From Dermacentor variabilis (lineage: Eukaryota; Arthropoda; Arachnida; Ixodida; Ixodidae), in contig NC_134569.1 of assembly GCF_050947875.1 (NCBI RefSeq), positions 208,885,627-208,949,626 of the forward strand: DNA of 64,000 bases, written 5' to 3'. The notes beneath the pieces are model-generated. The model had not been told where the DNA came from and made no database searches. It saw nothing but the letters and a program-made list of their open reading frames with translations. Positions 58,543 to 64,000 of this stretch are shown one piece after another. The stretch's first letter is position 1. Each line of letters opens with the position of its first letter. The translations under genes were made by a program, and so were the position numbers.

Positions 58543-60216
58543 TCATACCTTCAGTCGGACTCGAGGTGGGCGCGGTTTGAAAGCTACTCTGGCTACCGGG
58601 GAACAACAAAAGGGCTGACTAACTATCAGCTCCCCCAAGACGTTACGGTCTCCTGCCAATTTGCGTCCTCGCGCCCCGCTTTCCTCACAAACTCGATTGA
58701 CCGCATCGCTACTCCCCACCTGGTCTCGTCCTGCCACCTTGCGTTTCTTCGAACTGCACGCTGAGCTTTGAAAAGAACTACGAAACGACGAGGAGTTTAA
58801 CAACCTCGTGCCCTTTGTCCGCGTCCGTGCAGAACATGCTTCGCGGTCCCCCTTGGACCGGTGGTTTGAACATTTTGGGTGCGTCAACATCGTCAATGAC
58901 GACCGCACCTTTCTTCTCCTCGCGCCCTGCCCATTTGGCTTTCTCGCCATCTTTGGCGGCGCTACATAAGTTACCGTCTTTCGGTCTTTACCATGCTTCT
59001 TTTTACTGCGCTTTCTCTTTGCACTCGCTTTCCTGTCGCCTTCTCGTGCCTCGTGCTGGCCGGTACACATTTCGTCGGCCCGGATCGGTCTCTTACCCAC
59101 ACAGTCTGAGTGATTTACATTTAAATCAACACTCTCTCTGCCTCGACTGGCGGACAGCCCAACCGACTCTGGCACAATGCAGCAGGCTTTACTCGAGTTA
59201 GACAACTCGCACTCTTGCGAACTGCCCTCTACTACATTGCCCAGTTCATGCTGTGCATCGGCACACAGCCCGTCGGTATCGATCGCTGTCTCACGCGCAC
59301 AGTCCGAATGATTAACAACTGAATCATCCCTATCTAGGCCATCTAGACTGGCGGAGAGCCGCACCGATCCCTGAACAATGCAGTTGTATTCTCTTGAGCT
59401 ACGGAGCTCGCCATTCCGAGAACTATTCTCAACTGCATCGTCCAGTTCGCACTTCACTTCTGCTCGCACATCTGGCTCTACATGGGTGCTCGCGTCTGTC
59501 GGGTCAGCAGTACCCTTTTCTTCGCTAGCAACCTCGCTAACATTACCAGCGACGCACACGCGCGGTAACTGTGCCAATTTGTTCGCAGCTGGCCTAGCTG
59601 TCTCTACAGTCATCTGTTGGCACAGCACCTCGTCGCTCTCACTCTGGCCTTTAACGGCCTCTGTTGCCACTAAGGCATCGTTAGCGGCTAGCCTTATCCC
59701 TTTACTTATCAATCGGCAGCCAATCTCACAGGCACTACTCTTCTCGTCGGCTTTTGGCGAAAATCCGCTAGACACTTCCTCATTCTTTCGCTCTGTACCA
59801 CCTACAGAATTCTCAGACAGCCGTTGTCTCTGTGCCAATAACTGATCACAATACTGTATCTCTTTGATCAGTGCTGCCTTCTCTCTCTCATACTTTTGCT
59901 CACGCTCGCATTCATTCTCGCGTTCTTGACGCTCACGCCTAAGAGTAAGTTCTTGAAGTTCACGCTTCCGTTCATTCTCGCGTTCTTCACGCTTACGCTC
60001 ACTCTTACGTTCACGACGCTCACGCACACGTTCACGACGCTCACGCTCCCGTGGTTCCTGTATCACCTCCCAAGCAAGCTCAATGCTTTTGTCATCATTG
60101 CCACTATCGTTAATCGCCTTTATGATAGCTGGCGTCTTCATCCGTTCGTCCGCCTCAACTCCCAAATCGTCGCACACCAACAACAAGTCCAGCCTCGTCA
60201 ACCTTCTAAGATCCAT
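58543..60216 (-). CDS. Gag-like protein of the TR-GAG-type element, 557 aa, intact
   Basis: The ATG at 60216 follows the 5' LTR by about 380 bases. Residues 1-50 form a SAP-like start (LDLLLVCDDLGVEADERM, PAIIKAINDSGNDD) that I associate with gag N-termini of tick-type gypsy elements. Residues about 55-135 are a long, highly charged Arg/Glu coiled coil (RERRERVRERRERKSERKRE). The remainder is Ser/Glu-rich, then strongly basic (KRKRSKKKHGKDRK, ARRRKVRSS), and may bind RNA. No capsid major-homology block or CCHC knuckle is visible, so it may be a shortened Gag or a replaced C-terminus. The frame is intact, in line with the young LTRs. Confidence 0.75.
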   Translation of the reverse strand: MDLRRLTRLDLLLVCDDLGVEADERMKTPAIIKAINDSGNDDKSIELAWEVIQEPRERERRERVRERRERKSERKREERENERKRELQELTLRRERQERENECEREQKYEREKAALIKEIQYCDQLLAQRQRLSENSVGGTERKNEEVSSGFSPKADEKSSACEIGCRLISKGIRLAANDALVATEAVKGQSESDEVLCQQMTVETARPAANKLAQLPRVCVAGNVSEVASEEKGTADPTDASTHVEPDVRAEVKCELDDAVENSSRNGELRSSREYNCIVQGSVRLSASLDGLDRDDSVVNHSDCARETAIDTDGLCADAQHELGNVVEGSSQECELSNSSKACCIVPESVGLSASRGRESVDLNVNHSDCVGKRPIRADEMCTGQHEAREGDRKASAKRKRSKKKHGKDRKTVTYVAPPKMARKPNGQGARRRKVRSSLTMLTHPKCSNHRSKGDREACSARTRTKGTRLLNSSSFRSSFQSSACSSKKRKVAGRDQVGSSDAVNRVCEESGARGRKLAGDRNVLGELIVSQPFCCSPVARVAFKPRPPRVRLKV

Positions 60217-60599
60217 GGCAGCTGCCCCGACAGGTGGTTAAAACTGTTTTCCTTAATTTGTGCAAACACACAATGCAACAAACTCCCGATTCCCAGAACT
60301 ATCAAGATGAACACACAACATTCGAGTCTGGCGAATCAAAAGGAAAAAAACCACGCGCTCACTTACGGTTGCAGCACCCTGCCATCCGGTTCATTCGTCC
60401 GCTGTTCCCGGTTCCTCCGGACTCCCTGGGTCGAAGGCTCGCTCTTCTTCGCTACTCCCAGTTTCTTCGGACCTCTTTCGACGAAGGCTCTCTCTTCTTC
60501 GCTCTTCCCGGTTCCTTAGGATCTCTCTCGACGAAGGTTTATCCGTAGCGCTGCCACCAGCTGATGCATTCGGAGGCGATCCCACCGCTGCCTACCAGT

Positions 60600-61338
60600 T
60601 GTTGGGGTTGGAGGACGGACTTCGGGATGAAAAAACAAACTTGGGAGGTTTTATTCTACATTATATACAGAGAGGTGAGAGTCATGTAACAGTCGTACAG
60701 TCATTACGGGCCGGCAGCAACTCGGACGCTGCGGCCCGCGGCAAGAAGTTCGAGAGAGGTGAATCAGGGAAACAGGGAATGCTCTGGTCTCTCTGGAATG
60801 CTTCTTTTAAACCCTTCGAGGACTGGAAGTCGCGTCAAGTTCGGCCAATGGGAGAGCCCGCTCAGATGACGCCACCTTCGGCCAATGGTAGGCACCCGTG
60901 CGGTGATGTCACACCCGGCGGCTCCCCGCAGTCTTGCCTTGCTGTGGTGCAATGCTCTCTTCAAAGGCGGAGAAGGGGCATGATTGGGCCCCATTGTCCG
61001 AGGCTCACCTGCTCCCGGTGGTACAGCCCCGCTGAGGTGGCAAATGCCTTCAAAGGCGACCGGTGCGACGCTGCCAGGCCTTCCCGGAACATCGCAGCCG
61101 TCTTGTTTCGGGACCCACTTTCCTTGCAACAATGCCGGGCGATCCCTTCGTTTTCTGGAAAACTCAAGCATTGAATAGCTACCGCGGCGTACGAACTTGT
61201 TGGCACGTGAACTTGTTGGCTCGAGCGATCCTCTGGAATGTGTCATCCGCGTTTCTGCATCCCTTACTTAGAAGTGGCGCGATTCGAAGTGGTCTGGGGA
61301 ATTTGAAGTAGGCTCAGGAAACAGCTCCATATCTAACA
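60600..61338 (-). repeat. LTR (5' LTR in element orientation)
   Basis: A direct copy of 56604-57342 with no difference noticed. Its right end CTAACA is followed by GTAT and the continuation of the LINE reading frame. Confidence 0.9.
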
Positions 61339-63447
61339 GTATCCGCTTAGCCACCGGTCCTTTCAGAACAAGCCCGATTGAAAGCTTATACGCGGAATCA
61401 AATGAATGGTCGCTCCATCTACAGAGAACTTACATCAGCCTTACATATTTCCTAAAAATACACTACAATCATCAACATCCATGTTTTAACACTTAACGAT
61501 ATGACCTGCACTACACTATTCCATAATCGTCCTTCTGTAAGAAAGCCTTTCTCGCTTCGAGTGGGGGAGCTTAGTGATGAGATACATGTCCCACTCCCCG
61601 AGCTTCGCCTAATGCATGCAGCCAAGCTGCTACCTCCTTGGGAGTGGCAGCGGATACAATGCGACACATCTTTCATTCAAGTTACAAAGCACGCTCCTGA
61701 GGCCGAAATCAGAATGCATTTCCTAGAACTCTAGCACAAGCATTCCTGCGCAGAGTTCTACACAGACGCTTCGAAGTCAAATGCTGGGGTATCCTATGCA
61801 GCCGTCGGCCAATCCTTCTCGGAATCCGACGTACTGCATCCGGAAACAAGCATATTTACGGCTGAGGCCTACGCATTACTCTCTGCTGTGAAGCATATAA
61901 GAAAATCAAAACTTCCAAAAGCAGCGATCTATACAGACTCCCTAAGCGTCGTGAAGGCCTTGATGTCAGTCTATACACACAAAAATCCTGTACTTAGTGA
62001 ACTCTACACCGTCTTGTGTAAAGCGTACATATCTAACCAGCGTATCATTATATGTTGGGTACCTGGCCACAGGAGCATTGAGGGTAACGTTCTGGCGGAC
62101 GAGATGGCCACGTCAATCGCATCGCAAACTGTTAACCCTACCGCTGCGGTGCCTGTCACAGGTCTAAGGCCTTTCTTGCGAAGGAGATTGCGGGGCCACT
62201 GGCAACGCATGTGGGACGCGGAAACGAATAATAAGCTCCACCTGATAAAACTACAGTTAGGATTCTCGCCCTCTACTACAATATCGCGCCGAACAGATGT
62301 CCTATTCTGTCGTCTCAGAATAGGACACACGTTTGGCACCCATAATTTTCTACTAACCGGAAGTGAGCCTCCAACGTGTGGTAGATGCGGGGAGAGGCTG
62401 ACCGTACTCCACGTCCTCCTGGATTGTCGGGAAGCCGAAACTGAGAGAAAGAGACATTTTTCATTGGCATACCGACAGCACATTCCTCTTCATCCTGCAA
62501 TGCTTCTTGGTCCAGAACCGCTTTTTAATGCAGACACAGTCCTAGGTTTCATCAGAGATGTGGTCTTATACGTTATTAGTCCCATGCATTCTTAGCGCCT
62601 CCTCTCTCCAGAGGATGTCACTGCGATCATTGTTTTGCATAGCACAAGCCTCCAGGCCCTTGTGTTTCAAGGGCCCTAAGGAGGCAGTAGTGCTCTAGCA
62701 TTTCTTATAATCTGCTATATTTCACCTATCGTATCACTCTTTTTAAATGCATCTAAATGTTCATAGTACAAGTCATACGTCATCGCCATAATTTTATTAT
62801 ACAGATTTTACGCACTTCAGTGCGTATATTTTAAGGCCCCTTTACAGCCACGTTGCACCAACTTCATAGTAATCATAAGTACACAAGTAGCATAAGTACA
62901 TGGCGCTCTTTGGCCATACCTGGCCCTTGCGCCAAAAAACCGCATACATCATCATGTCTTGCAGGTCTGCCAAAAGGCGAGCATCCAATGGACCTTCCTT
63001 TCGGTACTGGCATGGTTCACATTTCCTGCAGTATTTGAATGATAATCCGTGATTGCAAGAAAACATTGCGCTGATATATTTGTATGCAGAACCAAAAGAA
63101 GGCAGTCTGACAGCTTCGACGAAGCGGTGAAAGATGTCTTGGGCAGCTAATCAGCTACGCTGTTAGAACTAAAAAAAAAGAAATGCCTGCACCGACAGAT
63201 GACAGTCAGGAGGCAGCAAACTGGATAGCTGCTAAGCTGAGGATGCTACCAAATAAAAAAGATGCGAGGTAACATTCAAGATCCACAGGCTGCTGTATGA
63301 AGCCGAAATGGAGCAGTATGAATAAATGAAATGTGAAGTGCAAGCAATCTATAATATTTTTCTATGAAAGCAAGCAATTTCCGCTTTCTTTTGACATGAT
63401 AGTGTTTGTGCATGCTGACAAGTAGTTGTCTGTTATCGGAAATTACC

Positions 63448-64000
63448 TGCCGTCCTGCACGGGTGACGACACTTTCCTGTCATGGCACCTGGCCGTCACT
63501 CATGAAGTAGGATGCCAGTCGATCCCTTACTTCCAATGCAGCCCTGTAACAGAGAAAAGCACGAGATGTTCAACCTTTTCCTTCAGCTTATTCTGCCTGT
63601 CTGACTGAGGTCACAGTTCTAATGGGTGTGTTTTACTCCTCGTCGTTAGCTGTACCTACTGACTTTGTTGAAAACATGCACTGCGCATGTATTTTTGCAC
63701 TGCTACAACTCCTAACGCAAACTCTAATGAACAAGATCTTATGTCATGTGTTAAATGATCGAGTTAAATGAAATGTTTTGAAGGTTTCGCTGTTTGTTAT
63801 TGATAAGCTTCAATTGCTTTATTGTAAATAAAGCAGGAAATGCAAACTATTCCTGATTTCATGCCTTCATGGAAATAATAATTACCGAGCAGAGTGGTAC
63901 CCATGGTGTGTCCATCCAGGAAGGGCACTACTGTCGTTCCTCCATGCCCCATTTGTGACATTTCCCTCCCAGTCTTCATGGTCAACAAATCCAGGAGGGT
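63448..64000 (-). pseudogene. 3' exons of a second Harbinger-like transposase
   Basis: Read on -, an exon from the window edge to 63886 encodes PPGFVDHEDWEGNVTNG, then AWRNDSSALPG and WTHHGYHSA. It ends at a GTAATT donor. The next exon starts at 63543 after TTACAG and in phase continues AALEVRDRLASYFMSDGQVP. This ending resembles the C-terminus of HARBI1-type transposases (RDxLAxYF...VPWQ). TGA at 63480-63482 falls where tryptophan is usual, followed by QESVVTRAGR in frame, so it is either a late nonsense change or the natural stop. The catalytic exons lie outside the window. It converges with the MADF/BESS gene. Confidence 0.6.

Larger units (their letters stand above)
56604..61338 (-). mobile_element. 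Young non-autonomous LTR element with gag-like ORF only (TR-GAG type)
   Basis: Two direct LTRs of 739 bp (56604-57342 and 60600-61338) start TGTTGG and end CTAACA on +. The four bases GTAT flank the element on both sides (56600-56603 and 61339-61342), and the LINE RT frame resumes exactly after it. On -, a candidate primer site TGGTAGGCAGCGG lies two bases inside the 5' LTR (near 60596). A purine-rich stretch precedes the 3' LTR near 57350. The only large ORF is gag-like; there is no protease, RT or integrase. The LTRs appear identical wherever I compared them, indicating recent insertion that must have used enzymes from another element. Confidence 0.9.
54126..62595 (+). pseudogene. LINE copy 2 ORF2, interrupted by an LTR element
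   Basis: Endonuclease pieces lie at 54126-54769 (PWNVRGL, LCLQETHLKPKH, VVLGDFNAHNYLWG) with a shift near 54450. RT lies at 55281-56599 in three pieces, including YVDDIQIG and GVPQGGVLSCTLF. The frame is cut at 56603 and resumes at 61339 with IRLATGPFRTSPIESLYAES. RNase H covers about 61740-62130 (FYTDASKSNAG, AIYTDSLSVVKALM, WVPGHRSIEGNVLADEMA), followed by CGRCGERLTVLHVLLDC; the stop is at 62593. A (GAT)n run replaces part of the RT C-terminal region. Further stops lie near 55659 and 55714. Confidence 0.88.
52550..62957 (+). mobile_element. I-type LINE copy 2, 5'-truncated, split by an LTR element
   Basis: Homology to LINE copy 1 starts near 52550 (copy 1 position about 30889) and ends with a short CATCATCAT tail at about 62957, a few bases before the acceptor of a MADF-gene exon. 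Without the 4.7-kb LTR element (56604-61338) the LINE would be about 5.7 kb. No clear target duplication is visible. The two copies differ by roughly 10-15 percent by eye and carry different lesions, so they decayed independently. Confidence 0.85.
50768..63325 (+). pseudogene. MADF/BESS-type accessory gene, seven exons, disrupted
   Basis: Exons that fit GT-AG and phase: 50768-50918, 51184-51361, 51763-51822, 51909-51947, 52015-52059, 52464-52511, 62965-63003 and 63090-63325 (the fourth is very short). The first two encode a MADF domain (IIEQFLETVRLFPFLCD, YKDKAAKMNRWAIIG, FKNWKDRWLKIV). Middle exons are Ser/Pro/Asp-rich (YSDSPNDITDEDDL). The last encodes a BESS-like motif (ANWIAAKLRMLPNKKDAR, FKIHRLLYEAEMEQYE). 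MADF/BESS proteins bind DNA and self-associate, and Harbinger elements carry such partners. In-frame stops at 51303-51305 (TGA) and 51815-51817 (TAG), and two frameshifts in the last exon, make this copy a pseudogene. LINE copy 2 lies in the intron after 52511. A host gene origin is the alternative. Confidence 0.7.
50442..64000. mobile_element. Second PIF/Harbinger-like element, left part (runs off the window)
   Basis: Seen: a MADF/BESS gene on + and the 3' exons of a Harbinger-like transposase on - converge, as in the first element but with the two genes swapped. Inferred: the left end could be at AGGTACGGACACACTGGCG (about 50443), preceded by TTA, a typical 3-bp target for this superfamily. 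The GC-rich imperfect palindrome that follows (50468-50508) suits a terminus. The right end is outside the window, so neither TIR nor target duplication can be confirmed. A LINE of about 10.4 kb (with its own LTR insertion) sits inside. Confidence 0.5.

Noticed and set aside
60599..61174. 191-codon plus-strand frame, also at 56603-57178
   Set aside because: Lies within both identical LTRs, antisense to the element, overlapping an equally open 160-codon frame on the other strand.

Overview
The window looks like repeat-rich, intron-bearing arthropod DNA. The mix of Ty3/gypsy, I-type LINE, Tc1/mariner and PIF/Harbinger families most resembles an ixodid tick genome. That assignment is an inference from element families, not from a host marker gene. 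I found no convincing single-copy host gene, rRNA, tRNA or CRISPR array. Almost everything recognisable is mobile DNA, often nested two or three deep.

Layout. (1) 659-24165: a very large PIF/Harbinger-type DNA transposon. It has 42-bp terminal inverted repeats (TIRs; 39 of 42 bases match) and a 3-bp target duplication CAG. A three-exon transposase sits at its left end (+, one in-frame stop). A six-exon Myb/SANT-like accessory gene sits at its right end (-), with all exon phases consistent and no stop. The roughly 16 kb between them is mostly TG/CA-rich non-coding DNA. It also holds a 139-bp tandem repeat, a decayed gypsy element (about 4.1-8.2 kb), and a second gypsy gag split by a third gypsy element whose two LTRs are inverted (12662-15062). 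(2) 24.2-27.9 kb: unassigned sequence, a 46-bp minisatellite, and a gypsy gag/LTR remnant. (3) About 27.9-49.9 kb: two inverted arms built from 399-bp satellite-like units enclose 17-20 kb. Inside lie a near full-length I-type LINE with target-site duplication (30606-36560), a Tc1-type transposase with an altered catalytic residue (41523-42536) and a second Tc1 relic. A truncated LINE fragment interrupts the left arm, and the right arm shows the matching empty site. (4) About 50.4-64.0 kb: the left part of a second Harbinger-like element. A MADF/BESS accessory pseudogene (+) faces the 3' exons of a transposase (-) that runs off the window. A second I-type LINE sits in an intron of the MADF/BESS gene. 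That LINE is in turn split by a young LTR element (56604-61338) with apparently identical LTRs, a GTAT target duplication and a single 557-aa gag-like ORF with no pol.

How the parts relate. Both Harbinger-like elements have the two-gene plan of the superfamily: a DDE transposase plus a Myb/MADF DNA-binding partner, transcribed toward each other. The LINE copies and LTR elements are passengers, and comparing copies dates the insertions relative to each other. The possibly new items are the size and architecture of the first Harbinger element, the satellite-armed inverted structure in the middle, and the inverted-LTR gypsy element.
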